Of a stretch of DNA of 64,000 nucleotides, positions 1 to 8,849 are shown in pieces (positions within the stretch are counted from its first letter, which is position 1; every line of letters starts with the position of its first letter). The notes beneath the pieces were generated by a model. That model saw nothing but the letters and a program-made list of their open reading frames with translations. It had not been told where the DNA came from and made no database searches. Made by a program: the position numbers and the translations under genes. The DNA is from Campylobacter sp. RM16187 (lineage in GTDB: Bacteria > Campylobacterota > Campylobacteria > Campylobacterales > Campylobacteraceae): positions 1,885,754-1,949,753 of the forward strand of contig NZ_CP012549.1 of the NCBI RefSeq assembly GCF_025319965.1, written 5' to 3'.

Positions 1-641
1 AGCGTATGCAAGAAGATACTTATAGATTTGCAAAAATCATGGAAGATCTTGGAGTTGATATCTTAGACTCCATAATGACTCTAATCGCCTTCATACCGAT
101 ACTTTGGGGGCTTAGTGCCAAAGTAAATTTGCCTTACATCAAAGATATTCCGGGCTCTCTTGTATGGATAGCCCTAATTATAAGCGTGGGCGGGCTTATA
201 ATCTCTTGGTTTGTAGGCATCAAGCTTCCTGGACTTGAATACAACAACCAAAAAGTCGAAGCCGCCTTTAGAAAAGAACTTGTTTTAGCAGAGGATAACA
301 AGATAAGTTACGCTCATCCGGCAACCATAGTAGAGCTTTTTACGGGGCTTAAATTTAACTACTCAAGGTTATTTTTACACTATGGATATTTTAATATGTG
401 GCTATACTCATATCATCAAATTTCAATCATAATTCCATATCTAATAATGGGTGGAGGACTATTTACGGGTCTTATTACTCTTGGAGTTTTAGTTCAAGTT
501 AAAAATGCATTTGCACAGGTTAGATCAAGTTTTGGCGTGTTTATCAGCAACTGGAAGACCATCACCGAGCTTCGCTCAATCCATAAGCGTCTAAAGGAAT
601 TTGAGCACAATATCGGCTACAAAAAAATGGATTGGGAGTAG
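1..641 (+). CDS. sbmA: SbmA/BacA-family peptide transporter, 3' part only
   Basis: This is the C-terminal half of an inner-membrane peptide transporter of the SbmA/BacA family, which uses the proton gradient to import peptides such as proline-rich antimicrobial peptides. The visible part is about 211 residues, against roughly 400 for the family, because the window starts inside the gene; the ATG at position 6 is internal. The family-type stretch QEDTYRFAKIMEDLGV opens the fragment. It is followed by hydrophobic segments (about residues 20-40, 48-70 and 140-165) and a soluble C-terminal end (EFEHNIGYKKMDWE). A lipoprotein protease gene begins about 60 bases downstream on the same strand with its own ribosome binding site. 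The family call is good; the substrate in this organism is unknown. Confidence 0.85.
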   Translation, partial: RMQEDTYRFAKIMEDLGVDILDSIMTLIAFIPILWGLSAKVNLPYIKDIPGSLVWIALIISVGGLIISWFVGIKLPGLEYNNQKVEAAFRKELVLAEDNKISYAHPATIVELFTGLKFNYSRLFLHYGYFNMWLYSYHQISIIIPYLIMGGGLFTGLITLGVLVQVKNAFAQVRSSFGVFISNWKTITELRSIHKRLKEFEHNIGYKKMDWE

Positions 642-702
642 AAATTTAAGAAAATCTAGTATAATTTTTGAAATTTCACAACCTAAATTTAAGGATGAAA
701 AG

Positions 703-1509
703 ATGAAAAAAATTATACTTCCATTTTTATTTATAATAATATTTTTGGCCGGTTGTGTTGCAAGTTCAACCGGCGGTGGAGTTGTAGGAGCCGATAGAAA
801 ACAACTATTTTTGGTGAGTTCTGAAACAATGAATCAAAGTGCGGTATTGGCCTATACAAAGGTACTTCAATCAGCCAAACAAGCAAATACGCTAAATATC
901 GATCCAGTCCTTACCAAACGCGTACAAGCTATCGGCAAACGCCTCATAGCGCAGGTCGGAGCCTTTAGAGAAGATGCGCTCAAATGGGACTGGCAGGTAA
1001 ATGTCATCAACTCAAACACATTAAATGCGTGGTGTATGCCCGGAGGCAAGATCGCCGTTTATAGCGGGCTTATTAAAAATTTATCCTTAACGGACGCGCA
1101 GATAGCAGCCGTCATGGGTCATGAGATAGCTCACGCGCTAAGAGAGCATAGCCGCGAGCAAGCTAGCACAGATCAGCTTAAAAATATAGGAATTTTTGCT
1201 GTCTCAACCGCTGCAGGGCTTGGCGATACGGCAACAGGGCTTATAAATTTAGCCACCCAATACACTATCAGCCTGCCTTTTTCAAGAAGTCATGAAACTG
1301 AGGCTGATCATATCGGCACCGAACTAATGGCAAGAGCGGGATATGATCCACAAGAGGCGGTCATAGTGTGGGAAAAGATGTCTAAAAAATCAGGCGGCGC
1401 CGTGCCTGAAATCCTAAGCACTCACCCGTCAAACGAAAGCCGTATCAAAGACCTAAAAGAGATAGCCAAAAAAGTTGAGCCGCTATATCTCGCAGCTAAA
1501 AAGGGTTAA
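703..1509 (+). CDS. M48-family zinc metalloprotease, lipoprotein
   Basis: A predicted lipoprotein protease of peptidase family M48 (LoiP/BepA-like), expected to act in the periplasm on misfolded or outer-membrane proteins. The start at 703 is chosen over the upstream in-frame ATG at 601 because an AAGGA ribosome site lies 8 bases before it and it opens a classic lipoprotein signal (MKKIILPFLF..., lipobox LAGC with Cys18). The zinc motif HEIAH is at residues 140-144, and the third-ligand region HETEADHIG lies further on. The C-terminal part STHPSNESRIKDLKE is typical of this group. Length is 268 residues, normal for a protease domain without TPR repeats. It follows sbmA and precedes an uncharacterised gene on the same strand. 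Confidence 0.9.
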   Translation: MKKIILPFLFIIIFLAGCVASSTGGGVVGADRKQLFLVSSETMNQSAVLAYTKVLQSAKQANTLNIDPVLTKRVQAIGKRLIAQVGAFREDALKWDWQVNVINSNTLNAWCMPGGKIAVYSGLIKNLSLTDAQIAAVMGHEIAHALREHSREQASTDQLKNIGIFAVSTAAGLGDTATGLINLATQYTISLPFSRSHETEADHIGTELMARAGYDPQEAVIVWEKMSKKSGGAVPEILSTHPSNESRIKDLKEIAKKVEPLYLAAKKG

Positions 1510-1566
1510 ATTTATCCGATAAAAGCTTAAATTTGTGCTTGGTTTAAGGGCTTTAGAGTTATTAAA

Positions 1567-1980
1567 ATGACGAAACTAGACTACGCTAAGCATTTGGCAA
1601 ATTTAATGCAAATCAATCTTTATTCAGGAGATTTAAAAGATCTGAGTGCTTGTTTTTACGGACTGTTTGAGGAATTTATGCCTTACGGAGATGGTGTAGA
1701 TAAAGTCTTTGAGCCGCTAGTTTGCGCTAAAGATTTACAAGATAGGATTATGCCGCTTTACGAGGCGAACAAAGACAAAGCAAATGCTTTTATCGAGGCG
1801 GGTTTTACGCCGATATTTTCGCCTCCGCTATCAAATGACAAAGCAAAGCTGATCGCTCTTGGCAAATCTCACATCGATAGCCTTAAAAAATTTGCCGAAT
1901 TTATAAATGACAAAGAGCTTCTTGAGAGGCTTAAACGTGTGCATGAAGTTGCAATTTGGGACATTAGAGAGGCTATTTAG
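1567..1980 (+). CDS. Protein of unknown function (137 aa), possibly interrupted by a stop codon
   Basis: I do not recognise this protein. It is a soluble, mostly helical-looking 137-residue chain (MTKLDYAKHLANLMQ...) with no signal peptide or membrane segment. It ends at a TAG. Directly after that TAG the same frame stays open and protein-like for another 87 codons, with no start codon of its own. The full gene may therefore be about 225 codons with a nonsense mutation at 1978-1980, or two genes with an unusual second start. It lies 57 bases after the M48 protease gene and could share its transcript. Confidence 0.6.
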   Translation: MTKLDYAKHLANLMQINLYSGDLKDLSACFYGLFEEFMPYGDGVDKVFEPLVCAKDLQDRIMPLYEANKDKANAFIEAGFTPIFSPPLSNDKAKLIALGKSHIDSLKKFAEFINDKELLERLKRVHEVAIWDIREAI

Positions 1981-2244
1981 GAGCTAAATTTAGATGAGCA
2001 ACTCTACAAAGCCATAACTAAATGGAGGCACAAAGCAGAATTTATAGACGAAAAAGCTGCAATTTTAAAAGAGGCGTACGGATCGGTTGTAGCAGATGCT
2101 TTATTGATAAATTACCTGTTTTATCCTGCACTCAGGCACAAGCCTAAGGAGGATTTTTTAAAGAGCTGTTTTGAAATTTATCTACTCGGACACCTTTGCG
2201 AGTTTGACAAACATAAACTAGCGATCTATCCTCTAGCTGTGTAA
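1981..2244 (+). pseudogene. In-frame continuation of the preceding gene after a TAG stop (87 codons, no start codon)
   Basis: The frame continues directly from the TAG at 1978-1980 and encodes a plausible protein (ELNLDEQLYKAITKWRHKAE... to ...HKLAIYPLAV) ending in TAA. There is no ATG, GTG or TTG in this frame until about 40 codons in. An AGGAG with an ATG at 1994 is present, but that ATG is in another frame and stops after seven codons. I infer either the 3' half of a gene broken by a nonsense mutation or a downstream gene whose start has been lost by a small frameshift. Function unknown. Confidence 0.5.
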
Positions 2245-2250
2245 AGTAGC

Positions 2251-3591
2251 CTAATCTACAAGCTCGGCGTTAAATCTATCCTCATTAAATTTCCTGCCCA
2301 AAAACTCGCAAGCTCTTCTAGCGTCTCTAAAGCCGTTTGCAAGACAGCTCGTAGCTCCTGGGCTTGGCGTCATGTTAAAGACGATACCTTCGCCTGTGTT
2401 TATGCTAGCCTCGCCAAGCATTAGCTCCCTGCCCTTTTTATCAATCACTTGCGGGCGAACACCGCCAAAATTTCTAGCATAATAAACATCGTCATTTTCA
2501 AGCGAAGGCACGATCTTTCTGGCAGCCTCAACGAATAAAATTTTATTTACGATCGGCACCTCATAGGCAAAATTTCTAATCACATAATCCCTTATATCGC
2601 TATCGCCAAAAAGTCCTAAAAGCACCTTCGCCACGTTTGTATCAAGGCGCAAAGTCTTTATAAAATCAATAATCGTCGAATTTCCGCGGTAACGCTCAAG
2701 TTTAGGCAACACAAGCGCAGTCGGCCCAAATCTGGTAAGCCCGTCGGCTAGGATATCGGGATCTCCGTGGATAGCGGCAAACGGCAGCTTTGGATTTTGC
2801 ACGGTGTAGACCTTGCCGTTTAGCAAGCGCTTTTTACTCATATAAAAGCTTCCGGCGATCGGCAAGCAGCTAAAATCAAGCCCATGCCCCATCTCGTGCG
2901 CCAAATAAAGCGAGTGAGCGCCTGCATTTACAACCACATAATCCGCGCTAAACTCACGCTCGTCACGAGTCTTTACAAGATACCTGTTACCTTGCTTTTT
3001 GATACTCTTAACCCAAGCGTCAAAAAACACATCGGTAGTCTTGCTCGCCTCTTTTGCGTGCTTTATAAGGCTATTTGACATCTGCTCAAAATCAACAGTC
3101 GTGTACTCGCCGCCACTTACTCCCATGGCTACGATCTGCTCTTTTCGGTCGTTTCCGTCCATACCTCGCACCACCAGAGGCTCGATCTGCTTTAGCTTAT
3201 CTTTATCAAAAATTTCAAGCGAGGTGTAAAGCTCCTTAAACTTCTCAAACCTAGCTCTTATCGCCTCGCTTTCAGCCTCGCCAACACCTATGACCATCTT
3301 TTGATGAGCGAACATAAATTTGTTCTCATATCCGTGCATGAGTGCGTATTTTACGATCATATCGGCTGATTTTTTGACGCTTTTTGCTTTTTCAAAAGTG
3401 TAGTTAGTCTCTATGTCGCCGCAGTGAATAGTCTGAGAGTTGCTCGTGCCTTTTGAGTTTAGAGTAGCGCAAGCCGGATACTTCTCCAAAAGTGCGATAC
3501 GCTCTATGTCCGTATAGCGCGCAAGCTCGTAAAACAGAGCCGTTCCTGAAATTCCTCCGCCCACAACCAAAACATCATAGTGATTTGACAC
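2251..3591 (-). CDS. mqo: Malate:quinone oxidoreductase
   Basis: FAD-dependent, membrane-associated enzyme that oxidises malate to oxaloacetate and passes electrons to the quinone pool. It serves the TCA cycle in Campylobacterota, which commonly use Mqo. The FAD-binding Rossmann motif GGGISG is at residues 11-16 after a beta strand (YDVLVV). The substrate region includes TSNSQTIHCGDIETNY, and a late glycine-rich FAD segment (NMTPSPGATSC) lies near the end. Length (446 aa) fits the family (about 450). The gene is downstream of nrdD on the same strand with a 143-base gap. It converges with the preceding plus-strand gene, with only six bases between stop codons. Confidence 0.88.
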   Translation of the reverse strand: MSNHYDVLVVGGGISGTALFYELARYTDIERIALLEKYPACATLNSKGTSNSQTIHCGDIETNYTFEKAKSVKKSADMIVKYALMHGYENKFMFAHQKMVIGVGEAESEAIRARFEKFKELYTSLEIFDKDKLKQIEPLVVRGMDGNDRKEQIVAMGVSGGEYTTVDFEQMSNSLIKHAKEASKTTDVFFDAWVKSIKKQGNRYLVKTRDEREFSADYVVVNAGAHSLYLAHEMGHGLDFSCLPIAGSFYMSKKRLLNGKVYTVQNPKLPFAAIHGDPDILADGLTRFGPTALVLPKLERYRGNSTIIDFIKTLRLDTNVAKVLLGLFGDSDIRDYVIRNFAYEVPIVNKILFVEAARKIVPSLENDDVYYARNFGGVRPQVIDKKGRELMLGEASINTGEGIVFNMTPSPGATSCLANGFRDARRACEFLGRKFNEDRFNAELVD

Positions 3592-3734
3592 GACCTACTC
3601 CATGAAAATTTAGACGAATTGTGCCACAGAATTCTTAAAATTTTATTTTATCGTTAAATGTCGCTTATAAAAGTGGCTTTTGCTTGCTCGCACGGTTAAA
3701 ATTTGGCACAAATTTGAGCGCAAATTTTAGAAAT

Positions 3735-5828
3735 TTAAGCATTTTGAAGCTGCTTCATCAACTCCTCATCGCAAATCGGGCAGTATTCATGCTCGCCGGG
3801 GATATATCCGTGCTTTGAGCACACGCTAAAGACAGGCGTGATCGTGATATACGGCAAGCGGTAGTTATTTACGATGCCGCGCACGAGATCCTTGCACGCT
3901 TCAGCCGAGCTAATGCGCTCCTTCATATAAAGGTGAAAGACCGTTCCGCCCGTATAGGCACTCTGAAGCTCATCTTGCAGATCAAGCGCCTCAAAAGCAT
4001 CATCGGTGAAATTTGCGGGAAGCTGAGTTGAGTTGGTGTAGTAGATATTTTCATCCATGCCAGCTTGCAAGATGTCAGGATAGCGCTTTTTATCCTCTTT
4101 TGCAAAGCGATATGTGGTACCTTCTGCAGGAGTTGCTTCAAGGTTGTAAAGATTGCCCGTGCTCTCTTGAAATTGCCTAATTTTAGAGCGCAGATACTCA
4201 ACCATCTCAAGCGCAAATTCGCGCCCGAATTCGGTCGAGATATTTTCCGTGTCGCTTGTAAAATTTCTTAAAAGCTCGTTCATGCCGTTGATGCCGATAG
4301 TGCTAAAGTGGTTGTTAAAATGCTTCAAATAGCGCGCCGTATAAGGATAAAGTCCGCGATCATACATCTCTTGGATAAATTTGCGCTTCTTTTCAAGGGT
4401 TGATTTTGCCAAATTTAAAAGATACTCAAGCCTTGTGTAAAGCCCCTTCTTGTCACTCTTATACAGATAACCAAGGCGAGCTAAATTTATGGTTACGACA
4501 CCTATAGAGCCTGTCATCTCGGCACTTCCAAATAGTCCTCCGCCACGCTTTAAAAGCTCTCTTAGATCAAGCTGCAAGCGGCAGCACATCGAGCGAACGT
4601 GTCCAGGTTTATAAGCGCTTTCATTTAGAACGCGGTTGCCGTTTTCATCAAATTTATACTGAGAACCGACGAAATTTTGAAAGTAGCTTGAGCCCATCTT
4701 TGCCGTATTTTCAAACAAAATTTTAGCCACTTCGCTATCCCAATCAAAATCCTCGGTGATATTTACGGTAGGGATCGGGAAAGTAAATGGCTGAGAGCAC
4801 TTGTCGCCTGTGGTTAAAATTTCATAAAACGCCTTATCGATACGCGCCATCTCAGGCTCAAACGCTCCGTAAGTCATATCGGTAAGTTTATTAAACCCGC
4901 GCTCTTTGGCAAGTTTTAAAAGTTCCTCATCCTCTAAATTTGAAAACAGATGTATGTCGGTTGAAGTTGGAATTTGAGCGCGAAGATCGCTTGGGCAAGT
5001 GATATCGATAGTTACGTTGGTAAAGGGACTTTGACCCCAGCGAGCAGGGACGTTTAGGTTAAATATAAAGCTTGTAATTGCCTTTTTGATCTCCGTATCG
5101 CTTAACTTATCCTTAAAAACATAAGGCGCAAGATAGGTGTCAAAGCTACTAAACGCCTGAGCTCCGGCCCATTCGCTTTGCAAAATTCCTAAGAAATTTG
5201 CCATCTGGCTAAGAGCTTCTCGAAAGTGCTTTGGCGCGCGACTTTCGACTCTGCCGCGAACGCCGTTAAAGCCTTCATTAAGAAGCGCTCTAAGCGACCA
5301 GCCTGCGCAATATCCGGTAAGGCAGTCTAAGTCGTGGATGTGATAATCGCCGTTTCTGTGTGCGATACCTTCTTCTTTAGAGTAAATCGCGTCAAGCCAG
5401 TAGTTTGCGATAACCTTACCTGCGGTATTGTTGATAAGTCCTGCGTTTGAGTAGCTTGTGTTTGAATTAGCCGAAATTCGCCAGTCCGTGCCGTTTATGT
5501 ATTCATTTATCGTTTGGGTGGAGTTTATGTATGTGGTGTCTTCGTTGAGTCCTAAAATTTGCTCGCGTTGCATTTTGTGAGTGTGGCGATAGAGCATAAA
5601 ACTCTTCATCACGTCAAAATAACCCGACTTAAAAAGCGCTTTTTCTATGAAGTCTTGCACATCCTCGACTGTGATGATCTCTTTTTGCGCGACATCTTGC
5701 ATAACGTCGGCAAAAATTCTATCGTCATACTCTTTGCTCTCGCTTGCAAAAGCCTTTTTAATAGCATCTTGGATCTTATACGGAAGATACTCTTGTCTTG
5801 TGCCGTCGCGCTTTAAAATTTGCTTCAT
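3735..5828 (-). CDS. nrdD: Anaerobic (class III) ribonucleoside-triphosphate reductase, lacking the usual C-terminal glycyl-radical segment
   Basis: Class III ribonucleotide reductase reduces NTPs to dNTPs without oxygen, using a glycyl radical installed by NrdG. An N-terminal ATP-cone (about residues 1-90, QILKRDGTRQEYLPYKIQDA) is followed by the catalytic barrel with NSTQTINEY, NGDYHIHDLD and SMCCRLQLD. The C-terminal metal site is C670-x2-H673...C683-x2-C686. The chain ends only 11 residues after C686. In characterised class III enzymes such as T4 NrdD, the radical glycine sits about 16 residues after the last zinc cysteine in an RxxGY loop. Neither this gene nor the 140 bases after it in any frame encodes such a loop. 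No nrdG lies in the window. A TATACT element upstream may be its -10. Confidence 0.88.
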   Translation of the reverse strand: MKQILKRDGTRQEYLPYKIQDAIKKAFASESKEYDDRIFADVMQDVAQKEIITVEDVQDFIEKALFKSGYFDVMKSFMLYRHTHKMQREQILGLNEDTTYINSTQTINEYINGTDWRISANSNTSYSNAGLINNTAGKVIANYWLDAIYSKEEGIAHRNGDYHIHDLDCLTGYCAGWSLRALLNEGFNGVRGRVESRAPKHFREALSQMANFLGILQSEWAGAQAFSSFDTYLAPYVFKDKLSDTEIKKAITSFIFNLNVPARWGQSPFTNVTIDITCPSDLRAQIPTSTDIHLFSNLEDEELLKLAKERGFNKLTDMTYGAFEPEMARIDKAFYEILTTGDKCSQPFTFPIPTVNITEDFDWDSEVAKILFENTAKMGSSYFQNFVGSQYKFDENGNRVLNESAYKPGHVRSMCCRLQLDLRELLKRGGGLFGSAEMTGSIGVVTINLARLGYLYKSDKKGLYTRLEYLLNLAKSTLEKKRKFIQEMYDRGLYPYTARYLKHFNNHFSTIGINGMNELLRNFTSDTENISTEFGREFALEMVEYLRSKIRQFQESTGNLYNLEATPAEGTTYRFAKEDKKRYPDILQAGMDENIYYTNSTQLPANFTDDAFEALDLQDELQSAYTGGTVFHLYMKERISSAEACKDLVRGIVNNYRLPYITITPVFSVCSKHGYIPGEHEYCPICDEELMKQLQNA

Positions 5829-6196
5829 AGTTACCCTCTTAAAAATAGTTTTGTAAATTTAAAGAGTATAGTGATAGTTTTCTTAAAATACAATAGAACA
5901 ATTTAGATATTTTTGATAAAATATATTATTATTTGATATTAAATATGTTTAATTCTTAAGCTTTATTTTCTATTAAAATATAACTATTTTATGGCATTTT
6001 AAATAAAATTAATCTAAAGTAGTCTTAATTTTAAATTTTAATATTTTTATATAAGTATATAATCTAAATTTCCACAAAAATCAATAAGTTTTTAATTAAG
6101 ATTTTAAAATATATCGCATTAAATATGTAAGATAAAATATTAAAAAAGATATTACAAAAAGCGAAATTTGAATTTATAAAAATTAGAGTTAGGTTT
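5829..6196. other. AT-rich intergenic region upstream of nrdD
   Basis: About 370 bases, very AT-rich, without a credible coding frame or RNA gene. The side next to nrdD should hold its leftward promoter: a TATACT-like -10 lies about 30 bases before the start codon and an AGGG ribosome site 5 bases before it. I see no clear NrdR or FNR-type operator. Confidence 0.5.
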
Positions 6197-6218
6197 AAAG
6201 GGGTCTTTGGCCCCTTTT
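6197..6218 (-). terminator. Hairpin terminator after the small lipoprotein gene
   Basis: Inverted repeat AAAGGGG...CCCCTTT with an 8-base loop lies just past the stop codon of the lipoprotein gene. The T-run is short on the minus strand and slightly longer on the plus strand, so termination could work in both directions. Confidence 0.55.
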
Positions 6219-6223
6219 TGTAT

Positions 6224-6568
6224 TTAGTATTTTAAAAATATATCTTTTTGACCCTTGCCAAGAGTTAGCACAGCTTCGCCTTTTTTGAAATGTATCTCTA
6301 TGCCGTCATCGTTAACAAGTCTTGTTCCACTACCTGAAACAGCGCTTTTTAGAGCAATTTTATGCCCTTTAGTGTCAGTCAAAACAGCAGTTTCAAAATT
6401 ATCTGCCGAAACTAAATTAACCTTATAATTTTTATCGGTAACACCATAGAAATGTATAGTATTAACGCTTATAACTTTTGCGGTAGTCGACTCTTGTTTG
6501 GTTCCCACAGAAGCACAACCACTCAAAAATGCAACTGCGGCCAAAGAAGAGATTAGAATTTTTTTCAT
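6224..6568 (-). CDS. Small lipoprotein of unknown function
   Basis: A 114-residue protein with a clear lipoprotein signal: MKKILISSLAAVAFLSGCAS, lipobox LSGC, with Cys18 as the lipidated residue. The mature part is small, beta-rich and mildly basic (VISVNTIHFYGVTDKNYKV..., KGEAVLTLGKGQKDIFLKY), and I do not recognise a family. It stands alone, with a hairpin terminator after it and AT-rich DNA before it. It is probably attached to the inner or outer membrane facing the periplasm. Confidence 0.75.
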   Translation of the reverse strand: MKKILISSLAAVAFLSGCASVGTKQESTTAKVISVNTIHFYGVTDKNYKVNLVSADNFETAVLTDTKGHKIALKSAVSGSGTRLVNDDGIEIHFKKGEAVLTLGKGQKDIFLKY

Positions 6569-6828
6569 TTTGCATCCTTATAAATAAAATATTTTCGGAT
6601 ACTAGCATAGAAAGGTAAATTTAAAAATTTAGATGAAATTTTAATTCATAAAATTACCAAAAAACTTGTTTTTAGTGATTTTAAAGAATATTTCGAATAG
6701 ACAACAATATATCTTGTTCTAAATTTATTAATAAATAATTATTATTCAATCGTTTTTTATTTTAATGTATTTTAGAGTAATGAAATATTTATTTTTTAGA
6801 AAATAAGTAAAACAAGGGAGTATTTTAT

Positions 6829-6857
6829 AAAAAATTGAAGAGGAAAAACCTCTTCAA
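6829..6857 (-). terminator. Rho-independent terminator of sodB
   Basis: A 9-bp stem (TTGAAGAGG / CCTCTTCAA) with a 5-base T loop, followed on the minus strand by a run of six T. It begins a few bases after the sodB stop codon. Confidence 0.85.
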
Positions 6858-6861
6858 AAAA

Positions 6862-7515
6862 TCAGTGGCAACCACATCCTTTTCCACATCCGCACCCTTG
6901 AGAATGAAGCTCGCCTATATAAAATTTAACCGAATTTACGCCTTCTTTTAATGCCCACTCATAAGCTGTAGAAACAAAATCCCAGTTTATATTTTCATAA
7001 AATTTCTCTAGATATGCAGCTCTTGCATTTCTATGATCTACATAATAGGCATGCTCCCATACATCTACTACCAAAAGAGGTATCAGACCCACCGTTACAG
7101 GTGTTTGAGCGTTATTGGTTTGTATTATCTCTAATTTATCAGATTTTGGACTATAGACTAGCCATGCCCATCCTGAACCAAATAGTGTAGTAGCCGATTT
7201 TAAGAATTCCTCTTTGAAATTTGGAATATCTTTTTGCAATCTTGCTTTTAATTCATCGCCCATATCACTCTTTTTAGCTATACAATCCCAATAAAAATCA
7301 TGGTTATAAACTTGAGCGGCATTATTAAATATACTGCCTGAGCTCTTTGTTAAAATTTCGTATAGTCCAGAATTTTCAAATTCGGTACCTTTAATAAGAT
7401 TATTAAGGTTTGTTACGTAAGTTTGATGGTGCTTACCGTGATGGTAACTACAGGTCTCCTCACTTACAACTGCATTTGACTTAGGATCAAATGGAAGCTT
7501 TCTAAGATTAAACAT
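6862..7515 (-). CDS. sodB: Iron superoxide dismutase with a Cys-rich C-terminal tail
   Basis: Cytoplasmic superoxide dismutase of the Fe/Mn family, converting superoxide to hydrogen peroxide and oxygen. The metal ligands are visible: His25 in YHHGKHH, His72 in NHDFYWD, and Asp151 with His155 in DVWEHAYY. The Ala/Gln-type residues and the FGSGWAWLVY stretch fit the iron type used by Campylobacter. At 217 aa it has normal length, but it ends in an unusual glycine-cysteine-histidine tail (HSQGCGCGKGCGCH, residues 204-217) not present in the SodB sequences I remember. The gene has its own terminator and is divergent from dctPQM. Confidence 0.93.
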   Translation of the reverse strand: MFNLRKLPFDPKSNAVVSEETCSYHHGKHHQTYVTNLNNLIKGTEFENSGLYEILTKSSGSIFNNAAQVYNHDFYWDCIAKKSDMGDELKARLQKDIPNFKEEFLKSATTLFGSGWAWLVYSPKSDKLEIIQTNNAQTPVTVGLIPLLVVDVWEHAYYVDHRNARAAYLEKFYENINWDFVSTAYEWALKEGVNSVKFYIGELHSQGCGCGKGCGCH

Positions 7516-7844
7516 TTTGATTCTCCTTGTAATTTAAAAAATTTTTCGAGATTATAAGATAAAAAAGTAATTATTTTGTTAATAGGATAAAATTAGTATT
7601 ATTTATCAAGTTTAAATTTAAGTGTATTTTAGTAACACTATTTCAAAAAATAAGCAATTTTACTAAAATTACGTGAATTTTATATACTATGATAATAATA
7701 AAAATGTTACTAATTTACTCATACTAAAATAAATTTTTGAGAGTTTTTGAAACAAGATTGCCAATTTATAAATTTTATGATTTATAATTACGACTAGCTA
7801 TGATTAATTTTGTAGTGAATCAAAAACATAAAAAGGATTCAACA
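7516..7844. other. Divergent intergenic region between sodB and dctP
   Basis: About 330 AT-rich bases carrying the promoters of two divergent genes. On the plus strand a TATAAT at 7783-7788 is a good -10 for dctP. An in-frame ATG at 7800 is rejected as the dctP start because the signal peptide and AAAGGA site belong to the ATG at 7845. No further gene or RNA structure is visible. Confidence 0.55.
7783..7788 (+). promoter_or_regulatory. -10 element for dctPQM
   Basis: TATAAT in AT-rich DNA, 57 bases before the dctP start codon, as expected for a Campylobacter vegetative promoter, where the -35 box is usually weak or absent. Confidence 0.5.
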
Positions 7845-8843
7845 ATGAAACTAAAATTTCTTTCGGCACTATTTCTGACTTGTGCTCTAGCAGGTAGCGC
7901 ATTTGGCGCCCAAAAGACATATACTATAAAATTTGCTCACGTTGTTGCCGCAACCACACCGAAAGGCAAAGCAGCAGACTTTTTTGCTAAACGTGTGAAC
8001 GAGCTTAGTAATGGCGCAATTAAAGTTGAGGTTTATCCTGCGGCTCAGCTAGTAGATGATGACCGCGTATTTGGTGCACTAAAACTAAATAACGTTCAAA
8101 TGGCGGCTCCGAGCTTTTCTAAATTTACGCCTATAGTTCCTGAATTCCAACTGTTTGACCTGCCTTTTATCTTTAGAGATAATGCTCACTTATACGCGGT
8201 ACAAGGTGGTGAAGTTGGACAAAAACTTAAAGATATGATAGCCAAAAAAGGCTTTGTGGCACTTGATTTTTGGGATGCAGGCTTCAAACATTTTAGCTCA
8301 AGCAAAAAAGCTATCGTTGCTCCTGAAGATGCAAAAGGACAGAAATTTAGAATTATGAGCTCAAAGGTTCTAGAAGAACAAACAAAAGTAATAGGTGGTA
8401 ACCCGCAAGTTCTACCATTCTCTGAAGTTTATCCTGCGCTCCAACAAAAAGTTGTAGATGCTACAGAGAACCCATTGTCAAACTTTTATAACTCAAAATT
8501 TTATGAGGCGCAAAACTCTTTAACAATATCTTCACACGGATATTTGGGATATTTGGTTATTCTAAGTGAGAAATTCTGGAAAGGCTTGCCACAAGATATG
8601 AAAAATCACGTTACTCAAGCTCTTAAAGAGGCTACTGCTTTTGAAAGAGAAGAGTCTGCGAAAGAGGATGCCAAAATTATAGACGCTCTTAAAAAATATG
8701 CAAGCGAGACAGGCAAACTTGAGATAGTAGAGTTAACCCCTGAGCAGAAAGCCAAATGGGCTGAGGTTATGAAAACTATCTATCCAAACTTCTATAAAGT
8801 TATAGGAAAAGACCTGATAGAAAAAACTATTAATACAAAGTAG
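7845..8843 (+). CDS. dctP: TRAP transporter periplasmic C4-dicarboxylate-binding protein
   Basis: The extracytoplasmic binding protein of a TRAP transporter, expected to bind C4-dicarboxylates (succinate, fumarate, malate) in the periplasm and hand them to DctQM. The start has an AAAGGA site 8 bases upstream and opens a Sec signal peptide (MKLKFLSALFLTCALAGSAFG, cleavage before AQKTY). The mature protein is of DctP type: IKFAHVVAATTPKGKAADFF, the conserved KGQKFRIM arginine region, and QQKVVDATENPLSNFY, the specificity segment. Length (332 aa) is standard. dctQ follows after 6 bases, and the three genes form one operon ended by a strong hairpin. Confidence 0.92.
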   Translation: MKLKFLSALFLTCALAGSAFGAQKTYTIKFAHVVAATTPKGKAADFFAKRVNELSNGAIKVEVYPAAQLVDDDRVFGALKLNNVQMAAPSFSKFTPIVPEFQLFDLPFIFRDNAHLYAVQGGEVGQKLKDMIAKKGFVALDFWDAGFKHFSSSKKAIVAPEDAKGQKFRIMSSKVLEEQTKVIGGNPQVLPFSEVYPALQQKVVDATENPLSNFYNSKFYEAQNSLTISSHGYLGYLVILSEKFWKGLPQDMKNHVTQALKEATAFEREESAKEDAKIIDALKKYASETGKLEIVELTPEQKAKWAEVMKTIYPNFYKVIGKDLIEKTINTK

Positions 8844-8849
8844 GTCTTT

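Noticed and set aside
1978..1980. TAG read as pyrrolysine or programmed read-through
   Set aside because: No supporting structure or pyl genes are visible; a plain nonsense mutation or split gene is simpler.
7685..7725. Fur-box-like run of GATAAT upstream of sodB
   Set aside because: Too few matches in very AT-rich DNA to separate it from chance.
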